Shown here: piece by piece, positions 9,160 to 16,641 of the stretch
Position numbering within the stretch: the first letter of the stretch is position 1
Layout of the letters: every line of letters begins with the position of its first letter
Source of the DNA: Paracidovorax wautersii
GTDB lineage: Bacteria > Pseudomonadota > Gammaproteobacteria > Burkholderiales > Burkholderiaceae_C
Direction: 5' to 3'
NCBI RefSeq assembly: GCF_031453675.1
Contig: NZ_JAVIZX010000001.1
Coordinates: 3,928,001-3,992,000, forward strand
DNA length: 64,000 bases
Program-made: the position numbers and the translations under genes
Notes under the pieces: generated by a model
Seen by the model: the letters and a program-made list of their open reading frames with translations, nothing else
What the model was told of the DNA's origin: nothing
Databases searched by the model: none

Positions 9160-9581
9160 TGAGCGCACAACACACGCATGCACACGCCCATGACGGGCAT
9201 GACGACCACCACGGTGACGTGGGCCCGCACAGCACGTTCTCGGGCTACATGATCGGCTTCGTGGCCTCCGTGGTCCTGACGGCCATCCCCTTCTGGCTGA
9301 TCATGGCCAAGGTGATCACCGATCGCAACACCGGCGCCCTGGTGCTGGGCGCCTTCGCGGTGGTGCAGATCCTGGTGCACATGGTGTACTTCCTGCACAT
9401 GGACGGCAAGGCCGAAGGCGGGTGGACGCTGCTGTCCACGCTGTTCACCGTGATCGTGGTGGCCATCGCCGTCGCCGGCACGCTGTGGGTCATGTTCCAC
9501 ATGAACGCCAACATGATGCCCGACCACGCGATGCCGGGCAGCCCGCCCGCCACGTCCGCTCCGGCGGCCACGACGCCTTGA
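9159..9581 (+). CDS. cyoD: Cytochrome bo3 quinol oxidase subunit IV (CyoD)
   Basis: 140 residues. A His/Asp-rich N-terminal tail ([20 protein letters not shown]) precedes three membrane helices including STFSGYMIGFVASVVLTAIP and VLGAFAVVQILVHMVYFLHM, the COX4-prokaryotic (CyoD) family pattern. The start overlaps the cyoC stop. The tail is longer and more His-rich than usual; metal binding is possible but unproven. No cyoE (haem O synthase) follows; it must be elsewhere. Confidence 0.95.
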   Translation: MSAQHTHAHAHDGHDDHHGDVGPHSTFSGYMIGFVASVVLTAIPFWLIMAKVITDRNTGALVLGAFAVVQILVHMVYFLHMDGKAEGGWTLLSTLFTVIVVAIAVAGTLWVMFHMNANMMPDHAMPGSPPATSAPAATTP

Positions 9582-10432
9582 ACGCCTCTGCGGCACCCTC
9601 GAACGCCGGCCCCCTGGGCCGGCGTTCCCGTTTCACCCGGGTACTGCTGGCCCTGGTGGGGCTGGCCCTGTTCGCCGGCTTTCTGGCACTGGGCACCTGG
9701 CAGGTGCAGCGGCGCGCCTGGAAGCTGGACCTGATCGAGCGCGTCGACCAGCGCGTGCACGCCAGCCCGGTGCCCGCGCCCGGCCCTGCCCTCTGGCCAC
9801 AGGTGGATGCCGCTGGCTACGAATACCTTCCCGTGACGGCGCAGGGCCGCTGGCTGCGGGACAAGACGGTGCTGACGCAGGCGGCCACCGAGCTGGGTGC
9901 CGGCTTCTGGGTGCTGACCCCGCTACAGCAGGCCGATGGCACGCAGATCCTCGTCAACCGCGGCTTCATCCTGCCTGACCAGCGCCAGCGCTGGCTGGAG
10001 AGCGCCGCTTCAGCCCCGGCGGTGGATGCGGCATCGGCCTCGGCGCCGGTGCAGGTGCAAGGCCTGCTGCGCATCACCGAGCCGCGCGGCGGCTTCCTGC
10101 GCACCAACGACCCCGCCGCCGGCCGCTGGCATTCGCGCGACGTGGCCGCCATCGCCGCCGCGCAGGGCCTGACGCACGCCGCGCCCTATTTCATCGACCT
10201 CGGCCTGCCCGACCTGCGGGCGGCGCAGCCCGCCTTGCAGGCGCCGCCGGCCAACGGCGAACCCCGCTCCGGCATGACCGTGATCCGGTTCGCCAACAGC
10301 CACGCGGTGTACGCGTTGACGTGGTATGGCCTCGCCCTGATGGTGGTGGGCGCCGCCTGGTATGTGGCACGATACGAGCTTCGTCTGCGTGCCGCGCCCC
10401 GTGCGCCCTCCGTCCATGAGTCCCAGCGCTGA
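9578..10432 (+). CDS. SURF1-family oxidase assembly protein
   Basis: SURF1/Shy1 family: an N-terminal helix with GFLALGTWQVQRRAWKLDLI, a periplasmic domain with LVNRGFI, and a C-terminal helix with YALTWYGLALMVVGA. These proteins assist haem insertion into haem-copper oxidases, usually of the cox type. I place the start at a TTG (9578) that overlaps the cyoD stop (TTGA), giving 284 residues. No ATG lies in a sensible position and upstream in-frame extension would lie inside cyoD, so the start is inferred. It overlaps regB by 17 bases. Its position in a cyo operon suggests it serves the bo3 oxidase. Confidence 0.9.
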   Translation: MNASAAPSNAGPLGRRSRFTRVLLALVGLALFAGFLALGTWQVQRRAWKLDLIERVDQRVHASPVPAPGPALWPQVDAAGYEYLPVTAQGRWLRDKTVLTQAATELGAGFWVLTPLQQADGTQILVNRGFILPDQRQRWLESAASAPAVDAASASAPVQVQGLLRITEPRGGFLRTNDPAAGRWHSRDVAAIAAAQGLTHAAPYFIDLGLPDLRAAQPALQAPPANGEPRSGMTVIRFANSHAVYALTWYGLALMVVGAAWYVARYELRLRAAPRAPSVHESQR

Positions 10433-11768
10433 ACCCGGCCCGCCCGCGACCGTTTCCGCCCCTGCCGCCCCCCCTGCTCCGCGCGCACCGCGCTCCGCCA
10501 ACACCGCTGCCGGCCTGAAGAACCTGCAGCAGCTGATCCAGCTGCGCTGGATCGCCGTGATCGGCCAGGTGTTCACCATCGAGGTGGCGCACTACAGCCT
10601 GGGCCTCGCCCTGCCCCTGCGCGAGATGCTCATGGTGGTCGGCTGCCTGGCCGTGTTCAACACCATCAGCCTGCTGCGCTGGCGCACCGGCCGCGGCGTG
10701 CGCAACGTCGAGCTGTTCCTGGCGCTGTTGATCGACGTGGCGGTGCTCACCGTGCAGCTGTACCTGAGCGGCGGCACGGGCAACCCGTTCGTGTTCCTGT
10801 ACCTGCTGCAGATCGCCCTGGGCGCCGTGCTGCTGCGCGGCGGGTACATCTGGTCCATCGTGCTGATCACCACCGCGTGCTTTACGCTGCTGGCGCAGAA
10901 CCATCTGCCGCTTCCGCCCGAGCCGGACCTGCACCGCGGCTTTCCCAGCCTGTACATGCAGGGCCTGCTGGTGTGCTTCGTGATCAATGCCATCCTGGTG
11001 GTGATCTTCATCACCCGCATCGGCCGCAACCTGCGCCAGCGCGATTCGCGCCTGGCAGCCGCGCGCCAGCGGGCGCTGGAAGAGGAGCACATCGTGCGGC
11101 TGGGGCTGCTGGCCTCCGGCGCCGCGCACGAGCTGGGCACGCCGCTGGCCACCCTGGCCGTGATCCTGGGCGACTGGCGGCACGACCGCACGCTGGCCGG
11201 CAACGCCGCGCTGCAGGAGGACATCGCCGAGATGCAGGCCCAGGTGCAGCGCTGCAAGCACATTGTGAGCGGCATCCTGCTGTCCGCCGGCGAGACGCGC
11301 GGCGAGGCCTCGGCCCAGACCACCGTGCGCACTTTCGTGGATTCGCTGGCCCGCGACTGGCAGGCCACGCGCTCGGTCACGCGCTTCGAGTACGACAACC
11401 GCTTCGGCGCCGACACGCCCATGGTGTCCGACACCACGCTGGAGCAAATGGTTTTCAATGTGTTGGACAATGCGCGGGACGCTTCCCCCGAATGGGTCTG
11501 CCTGCGCGTAGACCGCGAGGACGACGCCCTGCGCATCACCGTGACCGACGGCGGCCCGGGCTTTGCACCGGCCATCCTGGCGCAGCTCGGCAAGCCCTAC
11601 CAGTCCAGCAAGGGCCGCCCCGGCGGCGGCCTGGGGCTGTTCCTGGCGATCAGCGTGGCACGCACGCTGGGCGGCAGCGTCAAGGCGCGGAACCTGGCGG
11701 AGGGTGGCGCCGAAGTCGTCATCCACCTGCCCCTGGCAGCCATCGCGCTGCCATCAACCGGACACTGA
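10416..11768 (+). CDS. regB: RegB/PrrB-type redox sensor histidine kinase
   Basis: 450 residues: about six N-terminal membrane helices, then a kinase core. The loop between helices has GGTGNPF (residues 119-125), the GGxxNPF heptapeptide known as the ubiquinone-sensing site of RegB. The H-box is GAAHELGTPLATL (phospho-His about 238), the redox Cys typical of RegB is present at about 280 in QRCKHI, the N-box is FNVLDNARDASP (347-358), and G-boxes TDGGPGF and GGGLGLFL follow. The ATG at 10416 gives a Pro/Ala-rich leader. The gene overlaps SURF1 and is followed 4 bases later by its response regulator. It very likely senses respiratory redox state and is co-transcribed with the oxidase. Confidence 0.93.
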   Translation: MSPSAEPGPPATVSAPAAPPAPRAPRSANTAAGLKNLQQLIQLRWIAVIGQVFTIEVAHYSLGLALPLREMLMVVGCLAVFNTISLLRWRTGRGVRNVELFLALLIDVAVLTVQLYLSGGTGNPFVFLYLLQIALGAVLLRGGYIWSIVLITTACFTLLAQNHLPLPPEPDLHRGFPSLYMQGLLVCFVINAILVVIFITRIGRNLRQRDSRLAAARQRALEEEHIVRLGLLASGAAHELGTPLATLAVILGDWRHDRTLAGNAALQEDIAEMQAQVQRCKHIVSGILLSAGETRGEASAQTTVRTFVDSLARDWQATRSVTRFEYDNRFGADTPMVSDTTLEQMVFNVLDNARDASPEWVCLRVDREDDALRITVTDGGPGFAPAILAQLGKPYQSSKGRPGGGLGLFLAISVARTLGGSVKARNLAEGGAEVVIHLPLAAIALPSTGH

Positions 11769-11772
11769 ATTC

Positions 11773-12315
11773 ATGGACGTCGAGGAAGAACGCCTGCTGC
11801 TCATCGTGGAGGACGACGAGGCCTTCGCGCGCACGCTGGCGCGGTCGTTCGAGCGGCGCGGCTACCGCGTGCTGCAGGCCGACAGCCTGGCCGAGGTCGA
11901 GGACATGCTCACCCAGCACAACCCCGGCTACGCGGTGGTCGATCTGAAGCTCAAGGGCGAAGCCTCGGGCCTGGCCTGCGTGCAGAAGCTGCACGCGCGC
12001 AACGAAGACATGCTCATCGTCGTGCTCACGGGTTTTGCCAGCATTGCCACGGCCGTCGAAGCGGTGAAGCTGGGCGCCTGCCACTACCTGGCCAAACCGT
12101 CCAACACCGACGATATCGAGGCCGCCTTCGGCTTCACCGAGGGCAACACCGAGGTGGAACTGACCAACCGCTCCAGCTCCATCAAGACCCTGGAATGGGA
12201 GCGCATCCACGAGGTGCTGGCCGAGACCGGCTTCAACATCTCCGAGACGGCGCGCCGCCTGGGCATGCACCGCCGCACGCTCACGCGCAAGCTGGACAAG
12301 CGCCAGGTGAACTGA
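11773..12315 (+). CDS. regA: RegA/PrrA-type response regulator
   Basis: 180 residues, the RegA size. Receiver domain: acidic pair Asp14/Asp15, phospho-acceptor Asp57 (YAVVDLKL), Thr86 and Lys108. The C-terminal Fis-type helix-turn-helix (about 135-180; WERIHEVLAE, ISETARRLGMHRRTLTRKL) is almost identical to the highly conserved RegA/PrrA/ActR DNA-binding motif. It starts 4 bases after regB. In other proteobacteria this regulator controls oxidases, carbon fixation and anaerobic energy genes; here its own operon carries the bo3 oxidase. Confidence 0.94.
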   Translation: MDVEEERLLLIVEDDEAFARTLARSFERRGYRVLQADSLAEVEDMLTQHNPGYAVVDLKLKGEASGLACVQKLHARNEDMLIVVLTGFASIATAVEAVKLGACHYLAKPSNTDDIEAAFGFTEGNTEVELTNRSSSIKTLEWERIHEVLAETGFNISETARRLGMHRRTLTRKLDKRQVN

Positions 12316-12330
12316 GGCCTTGCAAAAAGC

Positions 12331-12425
12331 ATAGCTGCTTGCGCTTGATACGCTTGGTTTTCAGCATTCCAGGGCATGCAATCGCAATGAACACCAGCGC
12401 AAGCAGCTCTTTATTTCATAGCAAC
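12331..12425. repeat. Interspersed repeat, copy 2 (two inverted arms)
   Basis: Two arms of the repeat family face each other: ATAGCTGCTTGCGCTTGATA at 12331-12350 and AGCGCAAGCAGCTCTTTATT starting at 12395. The 13-bp AGCTGCTTGCGCT / AGCGCAAGCAGCT can pair. The element fills the space between the convergent regA and TauE-like genes and overlaps the last codons of the latter. It may act as a transcription stop for one or both genes. Confidence 0.75.
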
Positions 12426-13189
12426 ACAGCCCTGCCGGCCCACACGAGATAGCCGCCCAGCGCCAGCAGGCTCGCCAGCATGCAGCGCCGGAAAGCCGGG
12501 GGCGACAGCCGCTGGCGCAGCCACTGCCCGGCGGCCATGCCCAGCAGCGCAGGCACCAGCATCCCCAGCGACGCGACCCACACCGCGGGCGGCAGACTCG
12601 CCTGCGCGATCAGGCCACCGGCCAGGGCCAGCGTGGACACGGTGAAGCTCAGCCCCATGGCCTGCACCAGTGCATCGCGCTGCAAGCCCAGGGACTGCAG
12701 GTACGGAACGGCCGGCACCACGAAGACCCCGGTCGCGGCCGTCACGGTCCCCGTCACTACGCCCACCAGCGGCCCCAGCCAGCGCTCGTGCCGCGGCGGC
12801 GTCACCCCCTGCGCCCCGGCCAGCGACCACAAGGCGTAGGCGATCAGCGCCACGCCCAGGGCCAGGCGGGCGCCCTCCCCCGCGGGCGCACCCAGCCACC
12901 ATGCGCCGCCCCATGTCCCGGCGCACACGCCCAGCTGCAGGCCGGCCAGCCGGCGCCACAACGGCGGCACGCCCTGCCAGGGACGCATCTGCCACACATT
13001 GGTCAGCAGCGAGGGCACGACCAGCAGCGCCGCGGCCTGCGCCGGCGCCATCCACAGCGCCAGCAGCGCCATGGCCACCGTGGGCAGGCCCAATCCGACG
13101 ACACCTTTCACCATGCCCGCCACGGCGAAGACACCCGCCGCCGCCAGCGTGCCCCAGGCGGCAGTGCCGGCCAGGTCAGCGAAAGCCAT
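12416..13189 (-). CDS. TauE/SafE-family sulfite/anion permease
   Basis: 257 residues, about eight membrane helices. GMVKGVVGLGLPTVAMALL and VVTGTVTAATGVFVVPAVPY are the paired half-repeat motifs of the TauE/SafE (DUF81) family, which exports sulfite, sulfoacetate or other small anions. The ATG at 13189 was chosen because the hydrophobic domain starts soon after and a G-rich ribosome site lies about 8 bases upstream; a longer frame exists but adds an Arg/Gly-rich sequence unlike the family. The divergent LysR regulator is its likely controller. Confidence 0.88.
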   Translation of the reverse strand: MAFADLAGTAAWGTLAAAGVFAVAGMVKGVVGLGLPTVAMALLALWMAPAQAAALLVVPSLLTNVWQMRPWQGVPPLWRRLAGLQLGVCAGTWGGAWWLGAPAGEGARLALGVALIAYALWSLAGAQGVTPPRHERWLGPLVGVVTGTVTAATGVFVVPAVPYLQSLGLQRDALVQAMGLSFTVSTLALAGGLIAQASLPPAVWVASLGMLVPALLGMAAGQWLRQRLSPPAFRRCMLASLLALGGYLVWAGRAVLL

Positions 13190-13419
13190 ACGCCCGCCCC
13201 CCATCCTGCGTTGTCCTCGATACCCTGGCCTGCATAGCGTGGCTCCGTCCGTTGCGATGCCGTATTGCAACCGCGCCGCGCCGCCCAGGGAATGCGGAAG
13301 AAGCGCAGGCCGGCTCAGGCCCCGCCTGAGCCCCCCGGCGCCACCGCGCCCCCCGGCCACAGAACCGCCCGCCGGCGCGGCGCACGCCGCTCCGGCACCG
13401 TCGGCGGCACAATGGGCCG

Positions 13420-14310
13420 ATGCGCTTCGACCTCACCGACCTGCGGCTGTTCCTCCACGTCCACGAGGCCGGCACCATCACCGCGGGCGCCGAGCGGTCG
13501 CACATGACGCTGGCGTCGGCCAGCGAGCGCATCCGTTCGATGGAGCAGCAGCTGGCCACCCCGTTGCTCACGCGCACGGCCCGCGGCGTACAGGCCACGG
13601 CCGCCGGCGCCACACTGGTGCACCATGCGCGGCTGGTACTGGCGCAGATGGAACAACTGCGCGGCGAGCTGGGCGAACATGGCGCAGGGCTGGCCGCCCG
13701 GGTGCGCTTGCGGTGCAACACCTCCGCGCTCAGCGAACACCTTCCCGACCGGCTGGCGGCCTTTCTGGCACGGCACCCGCAGACGGCACTGGACCTGGAA
13801 GAGCACGGCAGCTCCCAGGTGGCCGAGGCGGTGCGCGATGGCCTGTGCGACATCGGCATCGCCTCCGACGCAGCCGACCTGCGCCATCTGCAGGTGCGGC
13901 CGTTTGCGGACGATCCGCTCGCGCTGATCGTGCCTGCAGGCCACCCGCTCGCAGGCTGGCAGACGGTCGCGCTGCAGGACGCCGCGGCCTACGATTTCAT
14001 CGGCCTGCCCGACGCCACGCCGCTGCAGGCGCACGTGGCGCAGCAGGCGCGCTGGCAAGGACAGCGCCTGCGCTACCGCGTGCGCCTGCGGCATTTCGAC
14101 GCCATCTGCCGGCTGGTGGGCCTGGGGGCCGGCATCGCCATCGTGCCGCGGGCCACGGCGGCCCGGCTGGCGCGTTCCAGCGGCGTGCGACGGCTGCGGC
14201 TGGCGGACGGCTGGGCGCAGCGCCGGCTGGTGCTGTGCACGCGCGATGCGCCCGACAGCCTGCCCGCTCCGGCACGGGCGCTCTTCGAACACCTGGCGAG
14301 TCGGGCCTGA
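13420..14310 (+). CDS. LysR-family transcriptional regulator
   Basis: 296 residues. The N-terminal winged helix-turn-helix is clear (LTDLRLFLHVHEAGTITAGA then LASASERIRSMEQQL), followed by the effector-binding domain ending with GLGAGIAIVPRATA. It is divergent from the TauE/SafE gene with a 230-base gap, a common LysR-target arrangement, so it probably controls that permease. The ligand is unknown. Helix 2 has SHMTLASAS in place of the more usual LHVSQPAVS, a variation seen in one LysR subgroup. Confidence 0.92.
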   Translation: MRFDLTDLRLFLHVHEAGTITAGAERSHMTLASASERIRSMEQQLATPLLTRTARGVQATAAGATLVHHARLVLAQMEQLRGELGEHGAGLAARVRLRCNTSALSEHLPDRLAAFLARHPQTALDLEEHGSSQVAEAVRDGLCDIGIASDAADLRHLQVRPFADDPLALIVPAGHPLAGWQTVALQDAAAYDFIGLPDATPLQAHVAQQARWQGQRLRYRVRLRHFDAICRLVGLGAGIAIVPRATAARLARSSGVRRLRLADGWAQRRLVLCTRDAPDSLPAPARALFEHLASRA

Positions 14311-14489
14311 ACGACGCCGGGCAGGCGCCCCCCCCGGCAGCGCCCCGCTGCATCTTGGCAGCACCCTCGGCGTCTCGTTCGGGCCGATGCTTGACGGCCA
14401 TCAAGGCACGGTGGCCAGCGGCTGCGCACAATCACGCGCCTTTCCAGCCTGACCGCGGCGGTGCTCTGCACCGTGGCGACGCCCCACCG

Positions 14490-15854
14490 ATGACCTCCGC
14501 CCCCGAACTTCTGCTCCCCGCCGGCTCGCTCGACAAGATGCGTGCCGCCTACGATTACGGCGCCGACGCCGTCTACGCGGGCCAGCCGCGCTACTCGCTG
14601 CGCGCACGCAACAACGAGTTCCGGCTGGAGCAGATCGGCGAAGGCATCGCGCACGCCCATGCGCGGGGCAAGAAATTCTTCGTCACCAGCAACCTGCTGC
14701 CGCACAACGACAAGGTGCGCACCTACCTGCGCGACATCGAGCCCGTCATTGCCCTCGGGCCCGACGCGCTCATCATGGCCGACCCGGGCCTGATCATGAT
14801 GGTGCGCGAACGCTGGCCGCACGTGCCCATCCACCTCTCGGTGCAAGCCAACACGGTCAATTACATGGCGGTGAAGTTCTGGCAACGCGCGGGCATCGCC
14901 CGCATCATCCTGTCACGCGAACTCAGCCTGGACGAGATCGAGAAGATCCGCCAGGAGTGCCCGGACATCGAGCTGGAGGTGTTCGTGCACGGTGCGCTCT
15001 GTATCGCCTATTCCGGCCGCTGCCTGTTGTCGGGCTACTTCAACCGGCGCGACCCCAACCAGGGCACCTGCACCAACGCCTGCCGCTGGAGCTACGCGCC
15101 CCGGGCAGGCACCGACGCCAGCGATACGGGCGAGGTGCTGCCGGCCGCGCGGCTGGACAGCGACTTCGCCTTCGCCGAGGAGCAGCAGGATGCGGACGCG
15201 CGCTTTGCGGCGTGCGGCGGCAGCGCGCGCCACCCACTGGCGGACCAGGTCTACCTGCTGGAGGAAAAGGAGCGGCCCGGCCAGCTCATGCCCATCATGG
15301 AAGACGAGCACGGCACGTACATCATGAACAGCAAGGACCTGCGCGCCGTCGAGCACGTGCAGCGCCTGGTGCAGATCGGCGTGGACTCGCTCAAGATCGA
15401 GGGCCGCACCAAGAGCCAGTACTACGTGGCGCGCACCGCCCAGGTCTACCGGCGCGCGATCGACGATGCCATGGCCGGCCGCGCTTTCGACCCGGCCCTG
15501 CTGACGCAACTGGAGAGCCTCTCCAACCGCGGCTACACCAGCGGCTTCCTGGAGCGGCGTCCGGCCCAGGACACCCAGAACTACGCCACCGGCAGTTCCA
15601 CATCACAGCGCAGCCAGTACGTGGGCCAGGTGCTGTCGGCCGAGGGCGGCTGGGCCGAGGTGGAAACCAAGAACCGTTTTGCCGTGGGCGACACGCTGGA
15701 AGTGGTCCACCCCACGGGCAACCGGCAGGTGCGCGTGGAGCGCATGCGGTCCCTGGACGGCGCCGCGCTGGACGTGGCCGCCGGCAGCCCGCTGCGCGTG
15801 CGCATCCCCCTGGACGGCCCGGCGGACGGCGCCATGCTGGCGCGGCTGTTCTGA
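14490..15854 (+). CDS. trhP: TrhP/YegQ, U32 peptidase-family tRNA hydroxylation protein
   Basis: 454 residues. The U32 signature is present as ELEVFVHGALCIAYSGRCLL, followed by the second Cys cluster GTCTNACRWSY; four such cysteines hold an iron-sulfur cluster in the family. E. coli YegQ (TrhP) uses prephenate for 5-hydroxyuridine formation at the tRNA wobble position. The N-terminus LLLPAGSLDKMRAAYDYGADAVYAG is the family TIM-barrel start, so ATG 14490 is secure although the frame stays open far upstream. A segment of about 60 residues around ARLDSDFAFAEEQQDADARF before the catalytic core continues is an insertion relative to E. coli. The gene stands alone. Confidence 0.93.
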   Translation: MTSAPELLLPAGSLDKMRAAYDYGADAVYAGQPRYSLRARNNEFRLEQIGEGIAHAHARGKKFFVTSNLLPHNDKVRTYLRDIEPVIALGPDALIMADPGLIMMVRERWPHVPIHLSVQANTVNYMAVKFWQRAGIARIILSRELSLDEIEKIRQECPDIELEVFVHGALCIAYSGRCLLSGYFNRRDPNQGTCTNACRWSYAPRAGTDASDTGEVLPAARLDSDFAFAEEQQDADARFAACGGSARHPLADQVYLLEEKERPGQLMPIMEDEHGTYIMNSKDLRAVEHVQRLVQIGVDSLKIEGRTKSQYYVARTAQVYRRAIDDAMAGRAFDPALLTQLESLSNRGYTSGFLERRPAQDTQNYATGSSTSQRSQYVGQVLSAEGGWAEVETKNRFAVGDTLEVVHPTGNRQVRVERMRSLDGAALDVAAGSPLRVRIPLDGPADGAMLARLF

Positions 15855-15929
15855 TGGCGCTGCCGGGGATTCTCCGGCGCAATGCGCAACGAAGGATCGA
15901 TCAGCAGATTCAAGCCGAATCGGGCTCCA

Positions 15930-15975
15930 GCGCTTTCCTATCCAGCGCAGACAGCTATCAAATCAAGAGCAATAC
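15930..15975. repeat. Interspersed repeat, copy 3 (diverged)
   Basis: CCAGCGCAGACAGCTATC followed by AAATCAAGAGCAATA is a diverged match to the family (compare copy 5 at 42376). It lies just after trhP. Confidence 0.55.
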
Positions 15976-16082
15976 CACCGAACAGGTGCAGGGTGTACCC
16001 CGCCTTCCAGGACCCGCGACCCGACGGTTCGAGCCCGTCGCGCCTGCCTGGTGCGCGAGGCCACCCGGGAGCTGGGCTGCCG

Positions 16083-16340
16083 CTACCGTTCCGCAGGCGC
16101 AGGCGCAGGCGGGGCGATGCCGGCGGACGCCTCCGTGCCGCACCCTTCGCCCTGCGCAGAGCCGCCCGTGCCTGGAGCGCTCCACTCCGCCCAGTCGTCA
16201 CCGAACAGCTCCATGGGGTGCTGCGTGCGCTCCGACCCGTTGCCGCACAGCATCGACCCCGCCGCGCAGTACTTGTCGCACCCCCAGCAGTTGCGTTCGG
16301 GGTGCGGCGGATGGATGGGGAATTTCTTCGAAGTGGCCAT
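16083..16340 (-). CDS. DUF3079-family Cys-rich small protein
   Basis: 85 residues. The core from about residue 5 reads FPIHPPHPERNCWGCDKYCA, then CGNGSERTQHPMELFGDDW, which I recognise as the DUF3079 domain. Four cysteines in C-x2-C-x3-C and a later Cys with several His suggest metal binding, but no function is established. The ATG at 16340 starts right at the domain; in-frame upstream sequence is Pro/Ala-rich and unlikely to be translated. The last 15 or so residues (APPAPAPAER) are low-complexity. It stands alone between trhP and acnB. Confidence 0.85.
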   Translation of the reverse strand: MATSKKFPIHPPHPERNCWGCDKYCAAGSMLCGNGSERTQHPMELFGDDWAEWSAPGTGGSAQGEGCGTEASAGIAPPAPAPAER

Positions 16341-16641
16341 GGCGTTTGCGGTCCCCTGGCGGCGCGCTGCCGGAGCCGGTGCACGGGCCGGCGCCGCAGG
16401 GAACGCCACCAGTGTGCGCACATGCGCCCCTCAGGGATTTGCTCCGGATCAAGGTGCCCCCCGCTTCTTCCCTTTGTCTTCCACCGTCTGGGCACCGCTG
16501 GGCTGCACTGCGCCCGCTGCCGAACGTTGTCACGGCCTTGCCATGGCGCGCCGCGCGCCCCCGCAGAAACGACAAAGCCCGCCGAAGCGGGCCTTGTTCA
16601 GGGGCTTGCCTCACCGACCGGGGCCGGTGCAGCGCGCCGGA
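16341..16641. other. Gene-free stretch between the DUF3079 gene and acnB
   Basis: About 300 bases. The right end holds the acnB terminator hairpin. Apart from the presumed promoter of the DUF3079 gene, for which I see no clear sigma70 boxes, nothing else is recognisable. Confidence 0.5.
16565..16595 (-). terminator. Rho-independent-like terminator of acnB
   Basis: On the minus strand AAGGCCCGC-TTCG-GCGGGCTTT forms a 9-bp stem with a stable UUCG tetraloop, followed by a modest T-rich tail (TTTGTCGTTTC). It lies about 45 bases after the acnB stop. Confidence 0.7.

Noticed and set aside
15983-16046. An intact tRNA gene
   Set aside because: A perfect T-arm and acceptor pairing exist, but there is no room for D and anticodon arms and no encoded CCA.
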